NCBI RefSeq assembly: GCF_000428985.1
Contig: NZ_AUAZ01000014.1
Coordinates: 1-64,000 of the forward strand
Source of the DNA: Marinobacterium litorale DSM 23545
GTDB taxonomy: Bacteria; Pseudomonadota; Gammaproteobacteria; Pseudomonadales; Balneatricaceae
Direction: 5' to 3'
Length of the DNA stretch: 64,000 bases
Shown here: positions 40,588 through 49,653 of the stretch, piece by piece
Layout: each line of letters opens with the position of its first letter
How positions within the stretch are numbered: the stretch's first letter is position 1
Notes under the pieces: model-generated
Database searches by the model: none
What the model was told of the DNA's origin: nothing
Seen by the model: the letters and a program-made list of their open reading frames with translations, nothing else
Position numbers and translations under genes: made by a program

Positions 40588-42096
40588 TTACGCCGGTTCA
40601 AGTTCCTCTACCTGAGTTTCCAGTTCAAGGACCTTGAGGTTGTGGTCTCGCACGCGTTTGAGGAGTTCCGGATTGTCGTTCAGCGACTCCCCGTAGGAGG
40701 GGATCATCTCCTTGAGTCGGGTGCTCCAGTCCGCTTTGCCCTGATGCTTGATAAAGCAGTTTTCGATAATGTTGATCATCGTGCCAACAGCTGTGGATGC
40801 TCCGGGAGAAGCACCCAGCAGAGCAGCGATGGAGCCGTCATCGGCGGTAATAACCTCGGTTCCGAACTCCAGTTTACCGCCTTTGTCCGCGTCTTTCTTG
40901 ATGATTTGCACGCGCTGGCCGGCATAGGCCAGAGTCCAGTCTTCATCTTTGGCTTCCGGGAAGAATTTGCGCAGCGCATCGACGCGGGAGCTGTGCGATT
41001 GCAAGACTTCACCGATCAGGTAGCGGGTCAGGTCCATGTTGTGGATCGCTACGGACAGCATTGGTTTGATGTTACCGGCGCGGATGCTCTTGGGCAGGTC
41101 CAGAAAGGAGCCCTGTTTCAGGAACTTGGTGGTGAAGCCTGCAAACGGCCCGAACAGAAGTGCGCGCTGACCATCGATAATGCGGGTATCCAGGTGGGGG
41201 ACCGACATGGGAGGCGCCCCAATGGGCGCTTTGCCGTAAACCTTGGCCAGGTGCTGCTCAACAATCTCGGGCTTTTTGCACACCAGCCACTGTCCGCTGA
41301 CCGGGAAGCCGCCGTAGCCTTCGCCCTCTTTAATGCCGGATTTCTGGAGTAACGGCAGTGCGCCACCGCCTGCGCCAAGGAATACGAAGCGGCTGTTGAC
41401 GACCTCTTTCTCACCGGTTTCGGTGTTTTTAAGGGTGACGTTCCAGCTGCCGTCATCCTGTCGATCCAGGTCCGCGACTATACGGCTCAGCAACAGGTCG
41501 AAGCCCTCCTGGGTACCGAGGTACTTGGCCATGGAGCGCGCCAGCTCGCCGAAGTTTACATCGGAGCCGTAGCGAACACGTGTAGCGGCGACTTTTTCAC
41601 CCGGTGCCCGGTTCTTCATGACCAGCGGCATCCATTCTTTGAGAAGCTCCGGGTCCTCAGAATACTCCATGTCGGCGAATGCCTGATGGGCCGAGAGCGC
41701 TTCGTAGCGCTGGCGCAGGAATTCCACGTTCTCCTCGCCCCAGACGAAGCTCATGTGTGGAGTCGGGTTGATGAACTGTTTGGGGTTGGGGAGGATGTTG
41801 TTTTCGACCAGGTGGGACCAGAACTGAAGGCTGACTTCGAACGCGGCGTTGATATTGAACGCCTTGGTTGTGTCGATGCCGCCGTCCGGCTTTTTCGGCG
41901 TGTAGTTGAGCTCACAGTAGGCGGCGTGTCCTGTGCCGGCGTTGTTCCATCCATCAGAGCTTTCGCACGCCACATAGTCCAAGCGCTCAACCATGCAGAT
42001 TTTTATAGCGGGGTCGAGCTGTTTGAGCAGCATACCCAGGGTTGTGCTCATGGCACCGGCCCCGACAAGCAACACGTCAACAGATTTTGTAGTCAT
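40588..42096 (-). CDS. mqo: malate:quinone oxidoreductase
   Basis: Mqo oxidises malate to oxaloacetate with FAD and delivers electrons to quinone at the inner membrane, an alternative to malate dehydrogenase. The 502-aa protein opens with the FAD fold VDVLLVGAGAMSTTLGMLL. It contains ESSDGWNNAGTGHAAYCELNYTP and GASPGASTAVGTMINIIE, both diagnostic of Mqo. The ATG at 42096 is chosen because the FAD fold begins nine residues later. The upstream TTG at 42123 has no better ribosome binding site. Confidence 0.96.
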   Translation of the reverse strand: MTTKSVDVLLVGAGAMSTTLGMLLKQLDPAIKICMVERLDYVACESSDGWNNAGTGHAAYCELNYTPKKPDGGIDTTKAFNINAAFEVSLQFWSHLVENNILPNPKQFINPTPHMSFVWGEENVEFLRQRYEALSAHQAFADMEYSEDPELLKEWMPLVMKNRAPGEKVAATRVRYGSDVNFGELARSMAKYLGTQEGFDLLLSRIVADLDRQDDGSWNVTLKNTETGEKEVVNSRFVFLGAGGGALPLLQKSGIKEGEGYGGFPVSGQWLVCKKPEIVEQHLAKVYGKAPIGAPPMSVPHLDTRIIDGQRALLFGPFAGFTTKFLKQGSFLDLPKSIRAGNIKPMLSVAIHNMDLTRYLIGEVLQSHSSRVDALRKFFPEAKDEDWTLAYAGQRVQIIKKDADKGGKLEFGTEVITADDGSIAALLGASPGASTAVGTMINIIENCFIKHQGKADWSTRLKEMIPSYGESLNDNPELLKRVRDHNLKVLELETQVEELEPA

Positions 42097-42578
42097 AGGA
42101 AGTCGCCAATTGATAGTAAACAATGGGATTCAATACGCCACCTGCACGGGCTTTTGGCCTCGCTGGCACTGCTAACTGGAGCAGGCGCGGGTCAGGTGCC
42201 GTCCCCGCCGCCGATCCTCTGGGTTAGGCTGGAACGATGGGTTCCGCCGGATCAGTCGGGGTGGGCCGCCAGAAAGTCGGGCCCTGTTAAAATTGCCATC
42301 TGCAGCGCGCATCCACTGGAGGACGTCGCTTGCCGGCACGATGAAGACGCATAGATAGATGCATTTTCATCATAGTGTCACCGATTTATTGTTGCGCTGC
42401 ATTATATGGAAGTATACGTGGAATTAAAGCGGTTAGAGCTAGGGGAACTCTCGGTTTTGTCGACAAAAAATGGTGAAAAGCACGTAATACAAGGGATGTA
42501 AGCAATTGTAAGACTTTGGTATCCCTGACCAAAGTCGAGCTTGATGGGGAGTGGCATTGGCCACTCCCCTGGGGGGGC
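42097..42578. other. long intergenic region upstream of mqo and downstream of phoH
   Basis: A 480-nt non-coding stretch. A perfect minus-strand TATAAT lies at 42401-42406 and could drive mqo with a ~300-nt leader. Two inverted repeats lie near the phoH end: GACTTTGGT/ACCAAAGTC (42512-42536) and GGGGAGTGGC/GCCACTCCCC (42546-42569), likely ending or protecting the phoH transcript. No open frame here has a ribosome binding site. Confidence 0.5.
42546..42569 (-). terminator. terminator-like hairpin after phoH
   Basis: A perfect 10-bp GC-rich stem with a four-base loop begins 10 nt after the phoH stop. It lacks a clear T run on the minus strand, so it may act as a stabilising or rho-assisted element together with the next hairpin at 42512-42536. 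Confidence 0.45.
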
Positions 42579-43967
42579 TTACAGATGTTCTTCGGCGTAT
42601 TCCGCCAGCCGCGAGCGGAAAATACCTTCAAAATGGATCGCCGCCGATCCATCGAAACCGCGGAAGCGCTCTACGATATAGGTCAGGCCTGAGGTCAGCG
42701 CCGTCAAATAATTGGAGTCGATCTGTGCCAGGTTACCCAGACAAACCATCTTGGTGTTTTTACCGCAGCGGGTGAGAATCGTCTTGAGCTGCTGAGGTGT
42801 CAGGTTCTGTGATTCATCGATCAACACAATCGCATTCTGGATGCTTCGGCCACGGATAAAGTTGAGTGACTTGAACTGAATGTTGGCTTTCTCGATCGCG
42901 TATTTCACGCTGCTCTGTGGTCGCTCATCATGCTCATGCATCGCTTCCAGGTTATCGTTGATCGAGCTGAGCCAAGGGGTCATTTTCTCCTCCTCGGTAC
43001 CTGGGAGGAAGCCGATATCCTCGGCCACCGGCGGCGTAGAGCGGGTCACAATGATCTTGTTGTAAAGACGGTCTTCAATCACCAGCTCCAGCGCGCAGGC
43101 CAGCGCAATCAGTGTCTTACCGGAGCCCGCAGCGCCAAGCAGTATGCTCAGGTCGATGTCGGGGTCCAGTAGCGCCTGCATGGCAAACGCCTGTTGCAGG
43201 TTGATCGGTTGAATACCCCAGCAGGTCTGTTGCATCAGCCGGTCGTAACCCAGGTCGAGCAGGGTCACCTTGTCGTCGGTGACGGCTACCGTGCGCGCCG
43301 CGAAGTCGCGACTGTCATCGTAGATATATTCATTGGGGTACGTATCCGGTAGCAGTGAGCGGTCCACCTTGTGATAGGTTTTACCCTCTTCCTGGTAACT
43401 GTCGACTGTCTCGACCTGCTCCCAGAATGGTGCGTCCATGTGTTTATGGCCCGCAGGCAGCAGTTCTATATCGGAAACCAGCTGGTCGGTTCGGTAATCT
43501 TCAACCCGCTCCAGCCCGGCCCCCAGCGCCTTGAGACGCATGTTGATATCTTTGGTGACCAGTATGACCTGGCGGTGGGGGAAGGTGGCCTGCAGATGCA
43601 GGGCACAGTTGATGATCTTGTTGTCCTTGTTGCGTTCGTCCGGCAGAAAACCCTGGCGGGTTGTCAGTTCATGGTCCGGGAAGATGGAAAGCCGGCCCAG
43701 CTTGATAACGCGCTCCTTGCCCTCAAGACGTATCTGAACGCCTTTTGTGATCTGGCTGGCGCTGGTTGCGGTGCTGATTATCTCGTCAATCGCTCGGATG
43801 GCATGGCGTGCCTCGGCGGCTACGTGCTTTTTGCGGTCCTTGATGTCATCGAGTTCTTCGAGCACGGTCATGGGAATCGTAATGTCCTGCTCCTTAAACT
43901 GAAACAGGCACTTGGGGTCGTGGAGGAGGACGTTGGTATCGAGGATGTACAGCTTGGACGCGGTCAT
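42579..43967 (-). CDS. PhoH family protein with N-terminal PIN domain
   Basis: This 462-aa protein has an N-terminal PIN nuclease domain (YILDTNVLLHDPKCLFQF, VLEELDDIK) over residues ~1-150. A C-terminal PhoH ATPase domain follows, with Walker A LGAAGSGKTLIALACALE, Walker B IVLIDESQNLTPQQLKT and TRCGKNTKMVCLGN. PIN-PhoH proteins (YlaK/PhoH2 type) act as RNA helicase/ribonucleases in mycobacteria; activity here is inferred. The ATG at 43967 has AAGGAACGAG 5 nt upstream. A TTGTCA/TAGTTT promoter lies 30-60 nt upstream. Confidence 0.92.
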   Translation of the reverse strand: MTASKLYILDTNVLLHDPKCLFQFKEQDITIPMTVLEELDDIKDRKKHVAAEARHAIRAIDEIISTATSASQITKGVQIRLEGKERVIKLGRLSIFPDHELTTRQGFLPDERNKDNKIINCALHLQATFPHRQVILVTKDINMRLKALGAGLERVEDYRTDQLVSDIELLPAGHKHMDAPFWEQVETVDSYQEEGKTYHKVDRSLLPDTYPNEYIYDDSRDFAARTVAVTDDKVTLLDLGYDRLMQQTCWGIQPINLQQAFAMQALLDPDIDLSILLGAAGSGKTLIALACALELVIEDRLYNKIIVTRSTPPVAEDIGFLPGTEEEKMTPWLSSINDNLEAMHEHDERPQSSVKYAIEKANIQFKSLNFIRGRSIQNAIVLIDESQNLTPQQLKTILTRCGKNTKMVCLGNLAQIDSNYLTALTSGLTYIVERFRGFDGSAAIHFEGIFRSRLAEYAEEHL

Positions 43968-43998
43968 AGCTCGTTCCTTTTGCGGGCGCTTTACCCTC

Positions 43999-44027
43999 AA
44001 ACTAAATCAAGGTGCCCGGCTTGACAA
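43999..44027 (-). promoter_or_regulatory. probable sigma-70 promoter of phoH
   Basis: On the minus strand TTGTCA (44022-44027) and TAGTTT (43999-44004) are separated by exactly 17 nt. Transcription would start near 43992, giving a leader of about 25 nt with a good ribosome binding site. Confidence 0.5.
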
Positions 44028-44234
44028 TCACTATGAGGTTTTTGTGGGTGATCCGTGTTTGTTTTTGCAGGGTTGGTTGAATTATAGACAGTTAATGTGT
44101 CCCAAGTGCTTGTTTTAAGGTCGGTACTGGCCAAAATTGCCAGAGCGGTTCATAGTGAAAATGTGGGGCGGTCGCTTTTTTACGTAGAGTGAGGCTGCCC
44201 GCCCCGTATTCAGTTCGTGCAGGGAGGTCCTGAT

Positions 44235-45632
44235 ATGACCGATGCTTATGTCAATGCCAGCGTTACGCCGCTGGAGAGTCTGGACATGCTTTCGCCCTAC
44301 GAGGTGGCAAAGCTTCAAGATAAGAGTCAGGGGGGGCTCTACCGTCTGTTGCGTCAATGTGCACTGGCGGTACTGAACTGTGGCAGTGAATTGGACAGTA
44401 CGCGGATGGTGTTGGAGCGTTTCCGCGATTTCGATATTCAGATCAGCCATAAACACCGCGGGGTGAAGCTGGACCTGCTTAATGCACCGCCCTCGGCGTT
44501 TGTTGACGGTGAAATCATTCAGGGGATTCGGGAACACCTGTTCGCCGTTTTACGCGATCTTCTTTATGTGGAGGACGAGTTCAGGGATTGTTGTGAAGAT
44601 CTGGATCAGTCCGCCATGGCGACGAACATGGTGTTCCATATTCTGCGCCACGCTAACGCGTTGAGACCGCATGTTAAACCCAATCTGATGGTCTGCTGGG
44701 GTGGGCACTCTATTCAGCGCCACGAATATGAATACACCAAAAAAGTGGGGTATGAACTGGGACTGCGCTATCTGAATATCTGTACCGGCTGTGGTCCGGG
44801 GGCGATGAAAGGGCCGATGAAAGGCGCAGCCATTGCCCATGCCAAACAGCGTATTCCGGACGCGCGGTATGTGGGGATTACGGAGCCCGGTATTATCGCG
44901 GCGGAATCCCCCAACCCAATCGTTAACGAGCTGATTATCATGCCCGATATCGAGAAGCGGCTGGAGGCGTTTGTGCGGTTGGGACACGGTATTATCGTGT
45001 TCCCGGGTGGGGTGGGTACCGCCGAGGAGATTCTCTATATGCTTGGCATCCTCCTGCAGGAGGAAAACCGGGATATCCCCTTCCCGTTTATCTTTACCGG
45101 CCCCTCCGGCAGCGAGGCCTACTTCGAAACGGTAGACCGTTTTATTGCCGATACGCTGGGCGAGCGGGCGCGAGGCCTGTATGAGATCATCATCGATAAC
45201 CCCCACGCAGTCGCGGCCCGCGCACGTCAACGGGTCGATGAGGTCACTACTCACCGACGCGGGGCCGGTGAGTCATTTCATTACAACTGGCAGTTACATA
45301 TACCGATGGGTTTTCAGCAGCCTTTTGAACCGACCCACGCCAATATGGCAAAGCTGAATCTATCAAAGCAACAGCCTGACCATGTGTTGGCCTCTCAGTT
45401 GCGTTGTGCGCTTTCCGGGATTGTCTCCGGCAATGTCAAAGAGCCCGGGATTCGGGCGATCGAAGAGTTTGGACCGTTTGAGCTCAAAGGGGAGCCTGAG
45501 GTCATGGAAGCCCTCGATCGGTTGCTCAGCTCGTTTGTCGAACAGCGGCGCATGAAAATCAACCACGAGGATTACAAACCCTGCTTCCGGCTGGCGCGAC
45601 CGGCGGCGTCAGCGTCAGTCCAGAGCGTCTAA
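44235..45632 (+). CDS. ppnN: nucleotide 5'-monophosphate nucleosidase PpnN
   Basis: This 465-aa protein is close to E. coli PpnN/YgdH (454), which cleaves purine and pyrimidine nucleoside 5'-monophosphates to base and ribose 5-phosphate and is controlled by (p)ppGpp. The LOG-type catalytic motif is visible as GCGPGAMKGPMKG and FPGGVGTAEEILYMLGILL. GGGAGGTCC precedes the ATG at 44235. Its last 18 nt overlap the convergent PutA-like gene. Confidence 0.94.
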   Translation: MTDAYVNASVTPLESLDMLSPYEVAKLQDKSQGGLYRLLRQCALAVLNCGSELDSTRMVLERFRDFDIQISHKHRGVKLDLLNAPPSAFVDGEIIQGIREHLFAVLRDLLYVEDEFRDCCEDLDQSAMATNMVFHILRHANALRPHVKPNLMVCWGGHSIQRHEYEYTKKVGYELGLRYLNICTGCGPGAMKGPMKGAAIAHAKQRIPDARYVGITEPGIIAAESPNPIVNELIIMPDIEKRLEAFVRLGHGIIVFPGGVGTAEEILYMLGILLQEENRDIPFPFIFTGPSGSEAYFETVDRFIADTLGERARGLYEIIIDNPHAVAARARQRVDEVTTHRRGAGESFHYNWQLHIPMGFQQPFEPTHANMAKLNLSKQQPDHVLASQLRCALSGIVSGNVKEPGIRAIEEFGPFELKGEPEVMEALDRLLSSFVEQRRMKINHEDYKPCFRLARPAASASVQSV

Positions 45633-48035
45633 CAAGCTTTCGGGCCGGCTGGCGCGCTGGAAACGCGCCAGCGCTTTCAGGTAATCCGCTGTGCCGGGCA
45701 GCGCGGTGGTACCTGAGAGACCAACACCGCTGCGTGTGGGCGGGTAAGCGCAGCCCGCATCGGACGAGGGTGCCAGGGCGTACTCGGCCAGACGTGCCTC
45801 GCGCTCGATATGTTCGCTCAGCGTTGTGTCGTCGGTAAACAGTGAGAGGGCGATAGCGAAGCCCGACCGGTTGATTTCATCGGTGACACGACGAATCTGG
45901 TCGCGGTTAAAACGGACAATGTACAGCAGAGGTCCATCGATCTGCTCCTGTAATTCATCCAGACTGTAAAGACGCAGGAGCGCGGGTGGGACATAGTACC
46001 CCTCTTCGAGCTCGGTTCGTATCTCGCCGTGGGCGATCAGCCTTCCTTTGGTTCGGAAACGCTCAATTTGAAGATAGGCACGATCCATCTGATCCCGGGT
46101 AATCAGGGGCCCTATATCGGTAGCACGATGCTCCGGTGGACCGATCCTGAGGTTTAACAGTGCCTGCTTCAGCATCTGTTCCAGCCGGTCGGCGATCGAC
46201 TCTTCCACGTAAGCAACCCGCAAGGAGCCGGGGTTCTGACCATTATCCCTGAAGGCTGCCTCAATCAGTCTGGGCAATATCTGATTCAAGTCCTGATCGG
46301 AATCAACAATCGCCAGGTGACGGCCACCGGTGTCGGTCAGCAGTGGCAGGGGCGGTGCGCCAACCCGGCGGGTCAGCCGTCGGTAAACTTCCGCTGCAGC
46401 GGATGGATTGCCACAGAACATCACGCCGTCGAGGCGATAATCGTCCAGCAGAAAGTGCCCCGTGGACTCCAGAGAGCCGGGTAAAAACGCGGTTAAGTTG
46501 GCGGGAAGGCCTGCCTGTAACAGTAAACCGTAAAGGTGAGCGCTGACCAAAGTTGCCCGGCTGGCGGGTTTTATCAACAGTGCATTGCCCATCAGCAGCG
46601 CGGCACTGGTCGTGGCGCAGAACTGAAAGATTGGCTGGCTCCAGGGTAAAAGAGCAAGCAGAGTGCCCAATGGGTGTGGCGTGAGCGTACAGGTCCGTCC
46701 GGGAGATGCGCTCAACGGTGTACTCGACAGTACATGGGTGGATAGACGCAGATGCTGCCGAATCAGCTGAATACCCTGACGGGTCTCTTCCAGAAGGTCT
46801 TTCAGCGGTTTGCCGGTTTCCGTCGCGCCGATCAGCGCAACTTCAAGCTGCTGATCGCAGAGGAGCTGCGTAAAACGCTCGATAATCGAGTGTCGTTCAT
46901 AGGGCGCTTGGTCGCGCCATACAATCTGCGCATCGGTGCACAGTGCGAATGCTTCACGGGTGTCATCCTCGGTCGCTTCCTGTACCTCACCGATGGGATC
47001 ATGCACGGCGCCCGGATGGTTGATGGTTTGCGGCTCACTTCCGCCTTTCGGCTGACTGCCGATCACGGGCTTTCCATGCATCGGTTTGGCGCGCAGGCTA
47101 TGGGTGATCTCATTCAGGCGCTCGCTGACGATGGTGAGCCCTTCATGTAAACAGGGTGCCCCCTGAATTGTTTCGCCCGTTTCACTCGCACTGGCCGATG
47201 AGGCCTCCAAAAGATCTATTCTCCAGCCACGTTCTTCGCACAGAGCCGCCAGATTGGGTTCAATGGTCGGCCCTTGCAGGATCAACGCCGGCGTCAATCC
47301 GCTGTTATTTTCACTCTCAAGAAAGGCACAGGCGGTCATCAGGTTGAGATGAATGCTGTTCGTGCTTTCCAAGTGGGGCTGGCAGTTGGCAAACGGCCAG
47401 GGTTGGGGCGAAAGATAGCTGCACTGATAAAGACGTACAAAAAGCGGGTGTGTCAGGTCAACGGTTAGCTTTTCCAGATAGCCCAGGGTGGGTAGCAGGC
47501 GTTTGGAAGCCGCGCTAAGCTCGATCCCGAGTTTGGCATCCGAGGGCGCAACTTCAAGCAGCCGCTGGAGTATTTTCAACCAGCTTTCCAGTTGCGTTTC
47601 AGAAGGCAGCGCAAGAATCAGAGCGGTGTCGCGCTCCTGAGCGATCTGTGCCAGGGCGGCCAGTTTACGCACCAGCGATTCCAGTAGTAGATCTATCGCC
47701 TCTACGGAACAGTTACCTTGCAGACTGAACGGATCCACCAATACTGAATCGCCACTGTTGCTCTGTTCGATCGCGTTCAGGTAGATGTTGAAACGGTGGG
47801 TTGCCTGCTCTGTGGTCAGGACGCGAGGGGAGGGGAGAGCGATCGTGGCGTCGTGCCGGTGGCTCTCCTTCGCAGCGGGCGGTTCGTCCCCGGAACTCAA
47901 TGAAAGTTCAAGCTCCATGAGTGCCTGAAGCAGGTGCTCCGAGTCCGTGAGCGCAGCCTGAGCGACGCCCCGCCGCAGCTGCTGGGCGTTCATCAGACGG
48001 AACTCTTCCGAAAAGTATAAAGACGGCGGTAGCAT
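45615..48035 (-). CDS. PutA-like protein with lost catalytic residues (pseudoenzyme)
   Basis: The C-terminal ~460 residues of this 806-aa protein align by eye with the P5C (aldehyde) dehydrogenase domain of PutA: TETGKPLKDLLEETRQGI, HPLGTLLALLPW, GNALLIKPAS, RATDIGPLITRDQ and the final GVGLSGTTALPGT. The N-terminal ~340 residues look like a shortened proline dehydrogenase barrel. However, the nucleophile segment GQRCS reads GQNPGS (Cys to Pro), and the catalytic Glu of ETGG is Asp (DTGGRH). PWNFP is PWSQP and EVFGP is QIDGP. Both activities are therefore doubtful. The frame is intact over 806 codons. The ATG at 48035 is chosen because GTAGAGG precedes it; 48056 and 48083 are alternatives. Confidence 0.82.
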   Translation of the reverse strand: MLPPSLYFSEEFRLMNAQQLRRGVAQAALTDSEHLLQALMELELSLSSGDEPPAAKESHRHDATIALPSPRVLTTEQATHRFNIYLNAIEQSNSGDSVLVDPFSLQGNCSVEAIDLLLESLVRKLAALAQIAQERDTALILALPSETQLESWLKILQRLLEVAPSDAKLGIELSAASKRLLPTLGYLEKLTVDLTHPLFVRLYQCSYLSPQPWPFANCQPHLESTNSIHLNLMTACAFLESENNSGLTPALILQGPTIEPNLAALCEERGWRIDLLEASSASASETGETIQGAPCLHEGLTIVSERLNEITHSLRAKPMHGKPVIGSQPKGGSEPQTINHPGAVHDPIGEVQEATEDDTREAFALCTDAQIVWRDQAPYERHSIIERFTQLLCDQQLEVALIGATETGKPLKDLLEETRQGIQLIRQHLRLSTHVLSSTPLSASPGRTCTLTPHPLGTLLALLPWSQPIFQFCATTSAALLMGNALLIKPASRATLVSAHLYGLLLQAGLPANLTAFLPGSLESTGHFLLDDYRLDGVMFCGNPSAAAEVYRRLTRRVGAPPLPLLTDTGGRHLAIVDSDQDLNQILPRLIEAAFRDNGQNPGSLRVAYVEESIADRLEQMLKQALLNLRIGPPEHRATDIGPLITRDQMDRAYLQIERFRTKGRLIAHGEIRTELEEGYYVPPALLRLYSLDELQEQIDGPLLYIVRFNRDQIRRVTDEINRSGFAIALSLFTDDTTLSEHIEREARLAEYALAPSSDAGCAYPPTRSGVGLSGTTALPGTADYLKALARFQRASRPESLLDALD

Positions 48036-48241
48036 CTCTGTTGCCTCTACATCCATGCAAAGTGAACCGGGAATTGCCGGCACGGATCGCTACCGTTGGT
48101 CATATCCGCGGAGCGTTCCTTAGGACAGTGTATCGGAATCCGCAGCAGATGCCATCGGCTTGTTCGTTGCCTGGAGTATGACTTTTGGGGTTTCAACCGC
48201 TATATTAGCGCGGTTTTTTCAATCTTTAGCGGGTATCGATT

Positions 48242-49174
48242 TTGCGGCGCAAACTTGTAGTGACCCTGACCACTGTGCACGGATCGCGGCAGTACACGCT
48301 TAATCAAATCGCAAAATATATCGTCGCGGCTTTTCTGTTGATGGCCGCGCTCAGCTTTTTTGTATCCAATCTGCTTTTGGTCAAGACCACCGATGATCTA
48401 CTGGAGCTGGAAGATACGCACCAGCAGTTGTCGGATCAGTACGAACTGATGCTGGGAACGCAGCAGCTTTACCGGTCTGAGCTGAACTCATTGGGTGATG
48501 CGTTGTCATCGCTGTATGCCGAGCGTGAAGAGCTGGCACAGCAAAACCAGATGATGGGCACTGAGCTGGAAAATCTGGAGTCGATGTTGGGTGTACTGGA
48601 CGCGGAACCCGCAGCGACGGCCCAGGAGCGGGCTGAGGTGGCCAAAGCCGCGGCGAAACAGCGTCTTTTCATGCTTTATGGTGTGCCGAACGGCGTTCCG
48701 ATTCAAAGTGAGAGAATCAACGACCGGTTCGGGATGAGAAATCATCCGACACTTAAGAAACGCACCATGCATAACGGCATCGATTTCAAAGCCGCAAAGG
48801 GAACACCGGTGTATGCAACGGCGGATGGTGTGGTCGAGTTTGCCGGATATAACAAAGGGTCGGGATACGGTTATATGGTGCGTCTGACCCACAATCTGGG
48901 TTTCAAAACGTACTATGCGCATCTGGACTCGGTCAAAGTGAAGCCCAAGGCCTTTGTGCACAAGGGGCAGCTGATCGGTTTGAGCGGTAATTCCGGGCGC
49001 TCTACCGGGCCGCATCTGCATTACGAGGTACGTCACCTCTATACACCACTTGATCCGGAGCCGTTCATGAAATGGGGGCTCAATAATTTCGAATCGATTT
49101 TCTCCGCCGTCGAGGAGGTTCAGTGGGAATCATTAAGCGCAATGTATCCGCTAAATCAGGCGGCTCAGCCGTAA
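48242..49174 (+). CDS. M23 family peptidoglycan endopeptidase with coiled coil
   Basis: This 310-aa membrane-anchored protein has one transmembrane helix (IAKYIVAAFLLMAALSFFV), a periplasmic coiled coil (~50-125) and a LytM/M23 domain. The zinc ligands are in MHNGIDFKA (H, D) and GPHLHYEV (HxH), with the catalytic histidine region YYAHLDSV. It should cleave peptidoglycan cross-links. The start is a TTG at 48242. The RRKLVVTLTTVHGSRQYTL opening is characteristic of a shape-related group. The bactofilin gene overlaps its 3' end by 52 nt. Confidence 0.9.
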   Translation: MRRKLVVTLTTVHGSRQYTLNQIAKYIVAAFLLMAALSFFVSNLLLVKTTDDLLELEDTHQQLSDQYELMLGTQQLYRSELNSLGDALSSLYAEREELAQQNQMMGTELENLESMLGVLDAEPAATAQERAEVAKAAAKQRLFMLYGVPNGVPIQSERINDRFGMRNHPTLKKRTMHNGIDFKAAKGTPVYATADGVVEFAGYNKGSGYGYMVRLTHNLGFKTYYAHLDSVKVKPKAFVHKGQLIGLSGNSGRSTGPHLHYEVRHLYTPLDPEPFMKWGLNNFESIFSAVEEVQWESLSAMYPLNQAAQP

Positions 49175-49611
49175 CGATTATTGCTCAGGGCAACCGTTTT
49201 CACGGCGAAACCAGCATCAGCGGCAAGATGCATGTGGATGGCGAGTTCGCCGGCAGTATTGATTCCAGCGATGATATATCCATCGGGAAAACGGGGCGTG
49301 TGTCCGGTCGGATTCGGGCTCACGCCGTTAATGTCAGCGGGGAGCTCGAGGGTGAACTGGTGTGTGAATCACTGCATATCGAGCGCGGTGGGTGTGTACG
49401 CGCCAACGTTTATTGCGAACGACTCTCTATCGATAACGAAGGGTTGTTTGTGGGCGAGCGGCACCTTCCCGGGGACGATAAACTAACCTGGGAGGGAGAG
49501 GCATCGTTGCTACCCGCTTACGACACGCCCCCGTCCCCATCGGAGGAAACGGTTGAAGAGGGAAGTCTGATCGACTCGCTGCCCAGCCGGATTACGCTGT
49601 CGCGGGATTAA
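49123..49611 (+). CDS. bactofilin (polymer-forming cytoskeletal protein)
   Basis: This 162-aa protein has a central beta-helical bactofilin domain (residues ~20-115) with six-residue repeats (GETSISGKMHVDGEFAGSI, GELEGELVCES, ADV-type turns). Disordered N- and C-terminal tails flank it. Bactofilins polymerise without nucleotides and localise cell-wall enzymes. The GTG start is preceded by GAGGAGG and lies 52 nt inside the M23 gene, so the two are translationally linked. An M23 endopeptidase plus bactofilin is the known shape-determining pair in Helicobacter and Leptospira, and curved or helical cells are inferred here. Confidence 0.92.
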   Translation: MGIIKRNVSAKSGGSAVTIIAQGNRFHGETSISGKMHVDGEFAGSIDSSDDISIGKTGRVSGRIRAHAVNVSGELEGELVCESLHIERGGCVRANVYCERLSIDNEGLFVGERHLPGDDKLTWEGEASLLPAYDTPPSPSEETVEEGSLIDSLPSRITLSRD

Positions 49612-49653
49612 CCCGGATCCAGTCAAGCCAGGGTTCAATCAAGGAGGGGTGGA

